This document shows, piece after piece, positions 17,594 to 25,525 of a DNA stretch of 64,000 nt. Made by a program: the position numbers and the translations under genes. Source of the DNA: Thalassomonas sp. RHCl1 (GTDB lineage: Bacteria > Pseudomonadota > Gammaproteobacteria > Enterobacterales > Alteromonadaceae); the NCBI RefSeq assembly GCF_947387555.1, contig NZ_CANDNZ010000006.1:371001-435000 (forward strand). Reading direction: 5' to 3'. How positions within the stretch are numbered: position 1 is the stretch's first letter; each line of letters starts with the position of its first letter. The notes below the pieces were generated by a model. The model was given only the letters and a program-made list of their open reading frames with translations, was not told the origin of the DNA and searched no databases.

Positions 17594-18106
17594 TTAATTT
17601 TCATAATCTGTGACAACAAACTCATCTTGAGCTATTTTGGTCATCATAGTCGTCCAAAAAGCTCTGTTTTCTTCTTTACTCATGGCGGCGATATCCTGCT
17701 CCATGCTCTGCCAGGCGTTGTCGTCCAATACTCCTAATTCGATTACTTTTTCTATTGAATCGGCAAAAACCTGCTGTTGATTAAATGGTTCTGAATCAGC
17801 GAGGAGCTGGTTACTTTGTTTGCTAAGCTGTGCATCGGTCAACGCTTTACTGTTTTGCGCGCTTGCTTCGGCAAGTTTGTTAAGGCTCTGGCTGATCCCG
17901 GCTAATTCGGCAGATAAAACATCAAATTGGGATTCAAGCTGAGTTAACCTGTCCTGCTGTGCCATTGAATGATCTTTGGTGATTTGCCCTCTTTCAACCG
18001 ATGGCTGGTGGTCCTGGCTGACACTTGATTGCAGGTCATATATCATAACGGTGTGGGCCAGCATAAGCAGGCAGATGAAGGTTAACAGATATTTGTTTAC
18101 GGTCAT
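17594..18106 (-). CDS. Membrane-anchored coiled-coil protein, unknown
   Basis: 170 residues: an N-terminal signal anchor (about 5-24) followed by a predicted coiled coil (about 50-90, heptad-like RLTQLESQFDVLSAEL) and an acidic helical C-terminus. It would expose the coiled coil in the periplasm. No family recognised. It is convergent with the zinc-ribbon gene and 58 bp downstream of the next minus-strand gene. Confidence 0.7.
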   Translation of the reverse strand: MTVNKYLLTFICLLMLAHTVMIYDLQSSVSQDHQPSVERGQITKDHSMAQQDRLTQLESQFDVLSAELAGISQSLNKLAEASAQNSKALTDAQLSKQSNQLLADSEPFNQQQVFADSIEKVIELGVLDDNAWQSMEQDIAAMSKEENRAFWTTMMTKIAQDEFVVTDYEN

Positions 18107-18164
18107 TTTCTTACTCCTTCATCGGTATTGGCGGGGCCAGCCCGGAAGCCGGCCGCTGTCTTTG

Positions 18165-18599
18165 TTAATAGGTGACGGTGATAGCGTTGTGGTTACCGGC
18201 AAAGGTGGCACCTTCTAAATAGGTAAAGCCGGCAGAGGTGGCGCTGACGCCGCCCACTTCCGCGCCGTTGCCAAAGTAGTGGGAGCCTTGCACGGTAAAG
18301 TTGTAATTACCCCATTTCCAGATAATGGTCATCTCCATCGAAGACTTGTTAACCGAAGACGGAATGCCAAAGCTGACCCGTTTTTTGCGGGTATAATAAC
18401 CAACATGGGTATTGCCAATATAGACATAACCGCCGTCAAACTGCCAGCGTCCTTCGGCGTCGTTGACATTGGTTAAATTACTTGTCTTTACCAGCTTATA
18501 GGTTGCGGTAGCCGCCTGTGACGGCATAGACGCCATTACCCCTAAAGCGACGACGGTTGCCGCCAGCAGTGCTTTGTTATTAAATTTAATCTTAAACAT
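18165..18599 (-). CDS. Secreted beta-rich protein, unknown
   Basis: 144 residues with a clear signal peptide (residues about 8-28, cleavage after PSQA-A). The mature part is rich in aromatic and beta-forming residues (GRWQFDGGYVYIGNTHVGYY, MTIIWKWGNYNFTVQGSHYF) and contains no cysteine. It resembles small secreted beta-barrel proteins, but I do not recognise a family. It may be co-transcribed with the coiled-coil gene downstream. Confidence 0.72.
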   Translation of the reverse strand: MFKIKFNNKALLAATVVALGVMASMPSQAATATYKLVKTSNLTNVNDAEGRWQFDGGYVYIGNTHVGYYTRKKRVSFGIPSSVNKSSMEMTIIWKWGNYNFTVQGSHYFGNGAEVGGVSATSAGFTYLEGATFAGNHNAITVTY

Positions 18600-19080
18600 T
18601 TGATCTCTCCTCAGCTGAGCTGATTATGTATAAAACCAAATGGTTACGCACAACTCCATCCGGGCTGACCGCCATATCCGCCGTAACCGGGCACGGGAAT
18701 ATGCAACTTTATACTGATTGAAAAATTACCTGTGAAGTCTTTAGCCCCGGCATAAGGACTTCACTTACTCTAGTGTTACTACAGGGTGAAATGTCTCACT
18801 CGGGGAGATAAAAAGTTACCGGCTCAACTTTTCCTATGGGAAAATCTGCTGAATCTTTAGGGAAAAATATAAAATTTCATCCGCTTAATGGCTCGGATAT
18901 CTGCTGTGATTGCTTATGGCAGGCGAAAAAATTCTTTATCGGCTAACAAGGGAAGTTCATTTGATGAAATATCCCGTCCGATATTTCAGGTTATGTCATC
19001 CGATATTTTCTAATAGATTTCACCGATTTCAAATGCTACTTTTTTGCCCGGATAAATACTCACAAATCAGGGAAAATGAA
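18600..19080. other. Intergenic region upstream of the NmrA-like gene
   Basis: 481 bp between divergent genes. An open frame runs from 18910 into the NmrA gene, but its residues do not belong to that fold and it lacks a ribosome site. I see no terminator or clear operator. Confidence 0.55.
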
Positions 19081-19953
19081 ATGAGCAATATTCTTATTAT
19101 CGGTGCAGCAGGAGCTAATGGTCAGGCGACACTTAATGCTTTATTTGCTAAAGCGGATTTAACCGATCATATTATCGCCGGTGTGCGCAGCGAAGAAAAA
19201 GCCAAGGCGCTGAAAAATCTTTATCCGCAGCTGGAAACCCGGGTATTTGATATTGAGCGTGCCGATGAACTGAATTCAGCAATGCAGGGAGTGGATAAGG
19301 TTTTCTATATTCCCGGCAACATAGAGCCGCGGGAGCTGCATGCCAAGGCCGTGATTGATGCCGCCCTGGCCCATGAAAGTGTCAAAGATTTTGTCTTTTA
19401 TTCGGTATTCGGCGCTGAATATGAAGGGATCTTATTTGCCCGTCAATTCCGTTACGGCGAGAAATATCTGGAAGATAGCCGTTTGAACTGGACGCACCTG
19501 AGAACCATTTTCTTCCAGGATAACCTGCTGGGCTGGGCGGAAGACGTGAAAAACGGCACCTTACATTTAGGTACAGGCAAAGGCCGTTTTGCTCCTTTAC
19601 TGGTACAAGACATAGGTGAAATTGCCGCCAACATCCTGACCAGCCAGGGGCATGCCGGTAAAGCCTATAATATTACCGGGCCTGAGCTGATTTCAGGGGG
19701 CGAGATTGCCGAAATCTTTGCTAATGAGCTGGGGAAAACCGTAAGCCACATCTCACCGGATAATGCCACGACCTTAAGCGCATTGACCGACAGCGGCTGG
19801 CCGGAATGGCAGGCGAAAGGTATGGTGGAATTATTTAACGCCTTTGCCGATGACCAGGCGGCCATGGTAAGCCCTGACGGTGAACAGTTATTGGGACGTC
19901 CGTTAACACCGTTAAAAGCTTTTGTTAAAGCGAATAAAGCCAGCTTTAGCTAA
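19081..19953 (+). CDS. NmrA/atypical SDR family NAD(P)-binding protein
   Basis: 290 residues with the Rossmann motif ILIIGAAGANGQAT at the N-terminus and the NmrA-like layout (DKVFYIPGNIEP, VKDFVFYSVFGAE, GKAYNITGPE). Members act as NAD(P)H-dependent reductases or redox sensors; this one lacks the classic YxxxK pair in a clear form. I start at ATG 19081 (MSNILI) with AGGGA upstream. It lies two genes before the AfsA/HAD pair, where a reductase would be needed, but the gene between them is on the other strand. Confidence 0.85.
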   Translation: MSNILIIGAAGANGQATLNALFAKADLTDHIIAGVRSEEKAKALKNLYPQLETRVFDIERADELNSAMQGVDKVFYIPGNIEPRELHAKAVIDAALAHESVKDFVFYSVFGAEYEGILFARQFRYGEKYLEDSRLNWTHLRTIFFQDNLLGWAEDVKNGTLHLGTGKGRFAPLLVQDIGEIAANILTSQGHAGKAYNITGPELISGGEIAEIFANELGKTVSHISPDNATTLSALTDSGWPEWQAKGMVELFNAFADDQAAMVSPDGEQLLGRPLTPLKAFVKANKASFS

Positions 19954-19975
19954 GCCTTGGTTTAGATAAGGGAAG

Positions 19976-20126
19976 TATATCGCCGCCTCTTTGCATCCTT
20001 GCGAGCACGGCATAGATACATCTTGTATATCGCTGCTCCTTCGCATCCCTGCGATCACGGCATAGATACATATTGTATATCGCCGTACCTTCGCATCCCT
20101 GCGAGCACGGCATACCATACATTCTG
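19976..20126. repeat. Three tandem copies of a 50-bp repeat
   Basis: Units start at 19976, 20026 and 20076, each beginning TATATCGC and containing CATCC(C/T)TGCGA(G/T)CACGGCAT. Units differ at several positions, so the array is not recent. Minus-strand open frames across it read as a repeated peptide but have no start signal, so I treat this as non-coding repeat DNA. There are no unique spacers, so it is not CRISPR. Confidence 0.85.
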
Positions 20127-20136
20127 TACATAAAAA

Positions 20137-20166
20137 AACAGCTATCCCCCTTAAGGGATAGCTGTT
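20137..20166 (-). terminator. Terminator of the 20208-20957 gene
   Basis: AACAGCTATCCC and GGGATAGCTGTT form a 12-bp perfect stem with loop CCTTAA. On the minus strand it is followed by a run of seven T (the A run at 20132-20138), so it ends the minus-strand secreted-protein gene. Confidence 0.9.
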
Positions 20167-20207
20167 GCTTCATTGATTAAACTTGGCTGTTAACCGCAAG
20201 AGCCAAC

Positions 20208-20957
20208 TTAGTTGATCGGGTAGTTAGGGAACGGGTTGTTGTAGTTAATGTCCGGTCTTTGCTCGGTGAACATAGAATTAACGACCAGCTTGTCTATCAT
20301 CCATTCGCCGGTTTCTGTGGCGATAACGCCTAAAGTATTGTTACTTAAAAACAGCTGAGGTCCCGGCGTTGGTTCGAACGGCAATTCGACATCTGTTGAC
20401 TGGATAATTTCCTGGTGTACTAAGACGTTAAAGTTAAACTCCATGCGGCCGGTACCTGGCTTTTCGCCTGGCTCGTAGTGGCTGACATAGAAGGAAGTCG
20501 GCGAGAAAATCGCGTTCTGTCTTAACTGCGCCAAACCGTCGGTGGCGATGCTGATGGTAGACTCAACCCCGTAGGACAAGGCGCCGTTTAAATCCAGTTC
20601 AATATCCGGGCTGGTAATGTCGTAGAAACACTGGTTTACTTCGGCCATTCTTTCCATATTAAACTTCTGGTTGGAGGCTTCCGGGATACATAAAAAGAAG
20701 CGTCTGACAATCTGGCTGCCTTCAAAATAGGCGTGTTGCTTATTTAGGCTGGCGAGGAAAGTTTTGTTGCGCAGGGCACGGCGCAGCATTTTTTTACTGA
20801 CATCGGTTTCTTCTAGGCCATAAGCGCCGTTAATTTCGTCCTGGTAGCCATAGTCATCATCATAATCATCGTTTGCCATGGCAACAGAAGTGGTTAAGGC
20901 AAAGCCTGTTAATAAGGTAAGCGCTTTAGTGATTTTGTTTTTCATTATAGTTTTCAT
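20208..20957 (-). CDS. Secreted protein, unknown, possibly NTF2/SnoaL-like
   Basis: 249 residues with a signal peptide (hydrophobic 13-26, cleavage after VAMA-N) and an acidic DDYDDDYGYQDE segment just after cleavage. The mature region (alternating helix and long beta strands, e.g. FYVSHYEPGEKPGTGRMEFN) vaguely suggests an NTF2/SnoaL cone fold, but this is weak. The ATG at 20957 is kept because AAGGA lies 9 bp upstream; a second ATG lies 12 bp later. Confidence 0.72.
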   Translation of the reverse strand: MKTIMKNKITKALTLLTGFALTTSVAMANDDYDDDYGYQDEINGAYGLEETDVSKKMLRRALRNKTFLASLNKQHAYFEGSQIVRRFFLCIPEASNQKFNMERMAEVNQCFYDITSPDIELDLNGALSYGVESTISIATDGLAQLRQNAIFSPTSFYVSHYEPGEKPGTGRMEFNFNVLVHQEIIQSTDVELPFEPTPGPQLFLSNNTLGVIATETGEWMIDKLVVNSMFTEQRPDINYNNPFPNYPIN

Positions 20958-21050
20958 CGTCTTGTTTCCTTAGTTTTTAATAAAGTTTTAAAAAGTTTGC
21001 TTTTATTTTTCGAGTTGTCGTTCGATGAGCAAACTATAAAAAGACCTTCT

Positions 21051-21067
21051 CTGAAATGGTATTTCAG
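21051..21067. promoter_or_regulatory. Inverted repeat in the promoter region of the AfsA gene
   Basis: CTGAAAT-GGT-ATTTCAG: perfect 7-bp arms with a 3-bp spacer, about 180 bp upstream of the AfsA-family start and about 95 bp from the divergent secreted-protein start. It could be an operator for either gene. It does not have lux-box spacing. Confidence 0.45.
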
Positions 21068-21247
21068 ACTATTTCACAACCCTTCACTCTTTCTTTCACC
21101 ATTGCCCTTTTACCGGAAATCTTGCGATAGCTTGCGTAATTAACCTGTCCCGGTTCATGCCTTAATCTGGGCTCCGTGTTCAAAACTAATTTTCACAACG
21201 AAAACTTTTTTAACTTTTTACTTATAAAGATTTGCAAGGAGCAAACC

Positions 21248-21997
21248 ATGACTACAGAAAATATGATTATTGTTGGCGACAAGTTCGAGTGTTTCGCAGA
21301 AAACGAGGGGGTATTAACGGCAAGTGAAGCTTTACATATATTAAAGCACCAGCTGTTAAGCGATAAAAAAATCCGTTTTAAATTAGGCCAGGGGTTAAGT
21401 GAAGCCCAGGTCTCCCAGCTGGTTAAAACGGCCCAGGATGCCGGTTTAAGCAATTTATTAGAGTTTAATGAAACCGTTAAATCAGGCCGCAATTATGTGC
21501 ATAAACATCAGCAGCGTAACTCTATGTTGGGCTTGCCGCGCCGCATCTGTGAAAAGAAATTTGAACTGGATGTCATGCTTGACGATGCCTGTGATGAGAT
21601 GGGGGATCACGTTACCGGACACCACGTACAAGGCATGGTGATCACCGAAGCGGCGCGCCAGGCGTTCCTGACCATTACCGAGGCGTTTTTCCTTAAAGAC
21701 AACGACTTCTCCAGTTATTTCGTTATCAACACCTTAAACAGCCAGTACACCAGTTTCATGTTCCCGGTGCCTGCAACCATAGAATATGAAATTGTTGAAC
21801 ATAAAGAGAAAAAAGCCGGTGCGCACTCCTTTGATGTGGTGATGAATGTGGTGCAAAACGGTGTTATCTGCTCTGTGGTCACCACCAGCTTCAGTACCTA
21901 TAACGCCGAGTGGCTGGAGAAAAAAGAAGCCGCGATGGCCTGCGATGCCATTAAATATGTCTTGAACAATGAGGGCGAGCAGAATGTGGCTGCATAA
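21248..21997 (+). CDS. AfsA-family hotdog protein (gamma-butyrolactone/butenolide synthase-like)
   Basis: 249 residues. The C-terminal two thirds match the AfsA hotdog domain: YVHK (83-86), LPRRICEKKFELDVML, then GHHVQGMVITEAARQA (125-139), the family signature. The strand pattern FMFPVPATIEYEI follows. In Streptomyces, AfsA and MmfL join a beta-ketoacyl thioester to dihydroxyacetone phosphate, the first step to A-factor-like butenolides. The N-terminal about 80 residues are unlike the duplicated AfsA repeat. Start at 21248 (AAGGAG upstream). The gene overlaps the HAD phosphatase gene by 14 bp. Such genes are rare in gammaproteobacteria, to my knowledge. Confidence 0.8.
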   Translation: MTTENMIIVGDKFECFAENEGVLTASEALHILKHQLLSDKKIRFKLGQGLSEAQVSQLVKTAQDAGLSNLLEFNETVKSGRNYVHKHQQRNSMLGLPRRICEKKFELDVMLDDACDEMGDHVTGHHVQGMVITEAARQAFLTITEAFFLKDNDFSSYFVINTLNSQYTSFMFPVPATIEYEIVEHKEKKAGAHSFDVVMNVVQNGVICSVVTTSFSTYNAEWLEKKEAAMACDAIKYVLNNEGEQNVAA

Positions 21998-22682
21998 CCT
22001 GGATACCAGCAAACCCTGCGCTTTTTTTGATGTCGACAATACCCTGATTTCCATTAAAAGCATGTTCAGTTTTTTAAATTACCTGCAGCAGGAAACCAAG
22101 CTGATCCCGCAGCAGGTGATGGACGAGATGCAGGTGCAGCTTAAGCAGATGTTTGCCGCCAAAGAGCGCCGGGAAAACATCAATGCCCATTATTACCGGG
22201 TGTTTGCCGGGGTATCTGTGACTGAGCTCGCCGAGCTGGGACGCAAATGGTACCGGCAGGTGGCGGATAAGGCGGACTTTTTCCACCCCCATGCCCTGGC
22301 GAAGCTAAGGCAGCACCAGAGGGAGGGATACAACCTGGTGTTTGTGTCCGGCTCCGGCCTGGCCATGCTGCAGCCGTTGGCAGAGGCTTTGGGGGTGAAT
22401 ACCGTGTTATGCGCTCCCCAGGAGCAAATGGAAGGCCGTTATACCGGCAAGCTGGTTGACCAGCCCTGTATCGGTGAAGGCAAGGCCCATTATATCCGCC
22501 GTTATTTGCGGTTGTTTACCGATGTTGCCGCCAGCTCGGTGGCTTATGGCGACGATATCAGCGACTTCCCTATGTTAGCCACGGTAGGCCGGGGATACCT
22601 GGTAAGTCCGGGCGAATTAACCCGGGCGGCGAACCAGGAGCAAGATTTTATCATTTTGGATATTGAACAGGAGGCGGCATAA
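21984..22682 (+). CDS. HAD-superfamily (IB) phosphatase
   Basis: 232 residues of HAD subfamily IB (SerB-like). Motif I is FFDVDNTLIS (Asp16 nucleophile, Asp18), motif II VFVSGSG, the lysine motif GEGKAHYIRRYL, and motif IV AYGDDISDFPML. It hydrolyses a phosphomonoester. The ATG at 21984 overlaps the AfsA stop, so the two are translationally coupled. In methylenomycin-furan and A-factor pathways an AfsA homologue works with a HAD phosphatase that removes the phosphate left by dihydroxyacetone phosphate; the pairing here fits that exactly. Confidence 0.88.
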   Translation: MWLHNLDTSKPCAFFDVDNTLISIKSMFSFLNYLQQETKLIPQQVMDEMQVQLKQMFAAKERRENINAHYYRVFAGVSVTELAELGRKWYRQVADKADFFHPHALAKLRQHQREGYNLVFVSGSGLAMLQPLAEALGVNTVLCAPQEQMEGRYTGKLVDQPCIGEGKAHYIRRYLRLFTDVAASSVAYGDDISDFPMLATVGRGYLVSPGELTRAANQEQDFIILDIEQEAA

Positions 22683-22726
22683 ATAAAGGGCTGGAGCAGT
22701 GAGCTTGAAGCATAAATTTAACCGCC

Positions 22727-22742
22727 CTGTACCACTAGTCAG
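22727..22742. promoter_or_regulatory. Candidate lux-box-like site upstream of the 22925 operon
   Basis: CTGTACCACTAGTCAG fits CTG(T/A)-N8-(A/T)CAG, and its first nine bases equal the left half of the luxI-promoter site at 36625-36640. Only the outer three bases of each half are symmetric, and it lies 183 bp before the start codon, so it is weaker than the other candidates. Confidence 0.4.
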
Positions 22743-22749
22743 TAGGCCG

Positions 22750-22845
22750 ATAAATTTAACCGAGTAATATACCCCTCAACGCAGGAGTTCAGGGGCGGCT
22801 CGGCAAGCTAATGACCTGAGATGAGAGGTCAGGTTATCAGCTTGC
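22750..22845 (+). other. Structured leader upstream of the 22925 operon
   Basis: Two stem-loops without T runs: CCCCT-c-AAC ... GTT-c-AGGGG (22772-22795), and GCAAGCT ... AGCTTGC (22803-22845) with an inner GACCT/AGGTC stem. ATAAATTTAACCG at 22712-22724 is repeated at 22750-22762. The structures could be an mRNA leader or the weak end of the AfsA/HAD transcript. I recognise no riboswitch family. Confidence 0.45.
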
Positions 22846-22924
22846 TGAGCAGGAAAACGTAAGTTTGGAAGATTTAACATAAATAACGAGAAAATCACTT
22901 TTTAAATTAAACAAGGAAATTGTT

Positions 22925-23923
22925 ATGAGTAGAGTAATTGCAAATAAATCTGTCGCAGCCGTTGGTTTAGGTTGTATGGGCATGAGTGAATTTTACGGTG
23001 ACCGCAACGACACCGAATCGCTGAAAACGTTACATGCCGCGCTGGAAATGGGTTACAACCATTTTGATACTGCCGACATGTACGGCCAGGGCCATAACGA
23101 AGAACTCGTGGGTCAGTTCGCCAAAGAGCTGGGTTCAAAACGCGATGACGTAGTGATTGCGTCCAAGTTCGGTATCCGCCGCGACCCTAATGACAAATAC
23201 AACCTGATCATAGATAACAGCCGCGATTATGTCCGTGCTGCCTGTGAAGCGTCTTTAAAGCGCTTAAATGTTGAAGCCATTGATATTTATTACATGCACA
23301 GACGTAACGCGGATACGCCTATCGAAGAGCCGATGGAAGCTTTGGCGGAATTGGTTAAAGAAGGCAAAATCAAGGCTATCGGCCTGTCGGAAGTTTCGGT
23401 AGAAACCCTGAAACGCGCCCAGAAAGTTCACCATGTTGAAGCCCTGCAAAGTGAATATTCTTTATGGTCACGTGATATCGAGCAAAACATCTTGCCGGCC
23501 TGTAAAGAGTTAGGCACTAAGTTTGTTGCTTACAGCCCGTTAGGCCGTGGTTTCTTAACCGGTGGCATTACCCAGGCAGATATCCAAAAAGCCGACGTGA
23601 ACAAAGACTTCCGCGCCAAACTGCCGCGTTTCCAGGACGAAAACATCGAGAAAAACCTGGAACTGGTGGCCAAAGTACAGGAAATCAGCAAAGGCCTGAA
23701 CTGTACTCCGGCCCAGTTAGCCTTGGCCTGGTTGCTGGAGCAATACGACAACCTGCATGTTATTCCGGGTACCAAACGGGTGAAATACCTGGCGGACAAC
23801 TTCGGCGCCCTCAATGTCGACCTGACGCCGGATATCGTGATGAACCTGAGCGGTATTTTTGCCAGTGAAAATATTCACGGCGCCCGTTACCCACAAGCCA
23901 TTTTAGACGGCACTAACCTCTAA
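22925..23923 (+). CDS. Aldo/keto reductase
   Basis: 332 residues of the aldo/keto reductase (TIM barrel) superfamily, yeast-Gcy/YakC-like subgroup. The catalytic tetrad is visible: Asp in HFDTADMYG with Tyr, Lys in ASKFGIR, His in YYMHRR. The NADPH phosphate-binding region is [16 protein letters not shown]. It reduces a carbonyl to an alcohol in the cytosol. It is the first gene of a six-gene operon and follows the AfsA/HAD pair by 242 bp; a ketone reduction in the same pathway is plausible. Ribosome site AAGGAAATTGTT. Confidence 0.92.
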   Translation: MSRVIANKSVAAVGLGCMGMSEFYGDRNDTESLKTLHAALEMGYNHFDTADMYGQGHNEELVGQFAKELGSKRDDVVIASKFGIRRDPNDKYNLIIDNSRDYVRAACEASLKRLNVEAIDIYYMHRRNADTPIEEPMEALAELVKEGKIKAIGLSEVSVETLKRAQKVHHVEALQSEYSLWSRDIEQNILPACKELGTKFVAYSPLGRGFLTGGITQADIQKADVNKDFRAKLPRFQDENIEKNLELVAKVQEISKGLNCTPAQLALAWLLEQYDNLHVIPGTKRVKYLADNFGALNVDLTPDIVMNLSGIFASENIHGARYPQAILDGTNL

Positions 23924-24007
23924 TCGTTATCTTAAGGTGATAACACGTTTTTAATCATGCCGGCTCTTGGAGCATAAGAGCCGGATCAGATAAAAGGTCT
24001 ATTCATT

Positions 24008-25525
24008 ATGTTGCAGGAAATAGAGCAGGAAGTTCTTATCGTGGGCGGCGGGCCAACCGGCATGATCACCGCATTACAGTTACACAGATTTGGTATTCCG
24101 TTTCGTATCATAGAGGTGCGCACGGAAAAATGCTCGGGTTCAAAAGCCCTGAGTGTTAACCCGGCGGCATTAGATATGCTGGCGGACTTAGGGATCACCG
24201 AGTCTTTATTGCCGCAGGGGCAAAAAAACCAGATAGTGAACCTGATGTATAACGACAAGCGCATGTTTAAACTGGACTTTAACCGGATATCCGCCACGCA
24301 TCCTTATTTTTTGATGCTACCCCAGCCGGTCACCGAAGCGGCCATTGAAAATCGCTTAAATGAACTGGGTTATGAAATTGAGCGCGGCACCGAACTGGTG
24401 AGTTTAGAGCAAAATGAACACGGCGCACAGGCGACCTGTAAAGGCGTAAACGGGGAAGACACCCGGCAATACCGTTATATCGTCGGCTGCGACGGCGCCA
24501 ACAGTAAAACCCGGCAACAGGTAGGTTTGCCTTTTGACGGCTATAACTATGATCTGCACTTTATCCTGGCGGATGTGAAGGTCAAGTGGGACCGGGATTT
24601 AACGCAAAGTTATTATTACATCAAAGAGCAGGGTTTTATTATCGTGCTGCCGCTGATGGAAGGTTATCACAGGATAGTGATCAAGGCCGACGGCAAGATC
24701 CCCGACAATTATCAACCGGGCCTGGAAGACTTTCAAGCCGCCATCGCCGCACTGGATGTGGATATAGAAATTTCCGAGCCCACCTGGATGTCGGCTGCGC
24801 CGTTTTATAACCGCGCTACCTCGACTTTCCGCCGCGGCAATGTTTTTGTCGCCGGAGATGCCGCACACTTGTTCAGCCCTATCGGCGGTTTTGGTATGAA
24901 TACCGGTATCGGTGATGCTTTTAACTTGGGCTGGAAATTAGGTTATGTGATGAGCGGTGCCGGCTCTGACGCCTTGCTCGACAGTTATGCACAAGAACGC
25001 CACTGGAATGCCGAGCAGTTGTTGAAATTAACAGATCTCAATACTTCGATGATCGCCGGTTTAGACCGTCACGGCGAGCAGGATGAAGCGAAATTTTTGC
25101 CTAAGGTTGCCAACCGCGACTTTATCAAGGCCTTCCCGCAAATTTCTGCCGGTTATAAACTCAATTACGCCAAACAGGCCCCGGACCCGCAGGAAAAATA
25201 TCATGTCGGCGGCTTACTGTTAAGTTCGCAGTTTTTACCTTTTGCCAACGAGTTCCCGTTGGGCAACGGCAAACATAGTTTGATCGTCAGCAGCGAAATA
25301 CCGGCTGAGCAGCTGGCTGAGTTAGAAGGCATTATGCAGTCTGCTTTTGGTGATTTCTTCCGGATCAACACTATCTGGGATCCGCAGGCCTATATGCTGG
25401 ATGCAGGGCAGTTTATCCTGGTGCGTCCCGATAATGTTATCGAATACGTCGGCACCACCAAAGACAGCGCCGCTTTTAACTGTGCTTTAAATGCCCTTTA
25501 TCAAAAAATGGATGTTGCCGCATGA
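24008..25525 (+). CDS. Class A flavin monooxygenase (polyketide/aromatic hydroxylase type)
   Basis: 505 residues. FAD motifs are VLIVGGGPTGMITALQLHRF, VGCDGANSKTRQQVGL and VFVAGDAAHLFSPIGGFGMN. The C-terminal thioredoxin-like domain places it with the PheA / RdmE / TetX-type hydroxylases that act on phenols and polyketide aromatics. It is unlike the second monooxygenase in the window (13082-14713) in its N-terminal sequence and context. The next gene overlaps its stop by 4 bp (ATGA). Confidence 0.9.
   Translation: MLQEIEQEVLIVGGGPTGMITALQLHRFGIPFRIIEVRTEKCSGSKALSVNPAALDMLADLGITESLLPQGQKNQIVNLMYNDKRMFKLDFNRISATHPYFLMLPQPVTEAAIENRLNELGYEIERGTELVSLEQNEHGAQATCKGVNGEDTRQYRYIVGCDGANSKTRQQVGLPFDGYNYDLHFILADVKVKWDRDLTQSYYYIKEQGFIIVLPLMEGYHRIVIKADGKIPDNYQPGLEDFQAAIAALDVDIEISEPTWMSAAPFYNRATSTFRRGNVFVAGDAAHLFSPIGGFGMNTGIGDAFNLGWKLGYVMSGAGSDALLDSYAQERHWNAEQLLKLTDLNTSMIAGLDRHGEQDEAKFLPKVANRDFIKAFPQISAGYKLNYAKQAPDPQEKYHVGGLLLSSQFLPFANEFPLGNGKHSLIVSSEIPAEQLAELEGIMQSAFGDFFRINTIWDPQAYMLDAGQFILVRPDNVIEYVGTTKDSAAFNCALNALYQKMDVAA

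Noticed and set aside
19976..20126. CRISPR array
   Set aside because: Units are contiguous 50-bp repeats without unique spacers, and no cas gene is present.
19912..20173. Minus-strand open frames with a repeated peptide (CIYAV.AGM-like) over the tandem repeat
   Set aside because: The peptide repeat simply follows the DNA repeat; there is no ribosome site, and the frames overlap a terminator.
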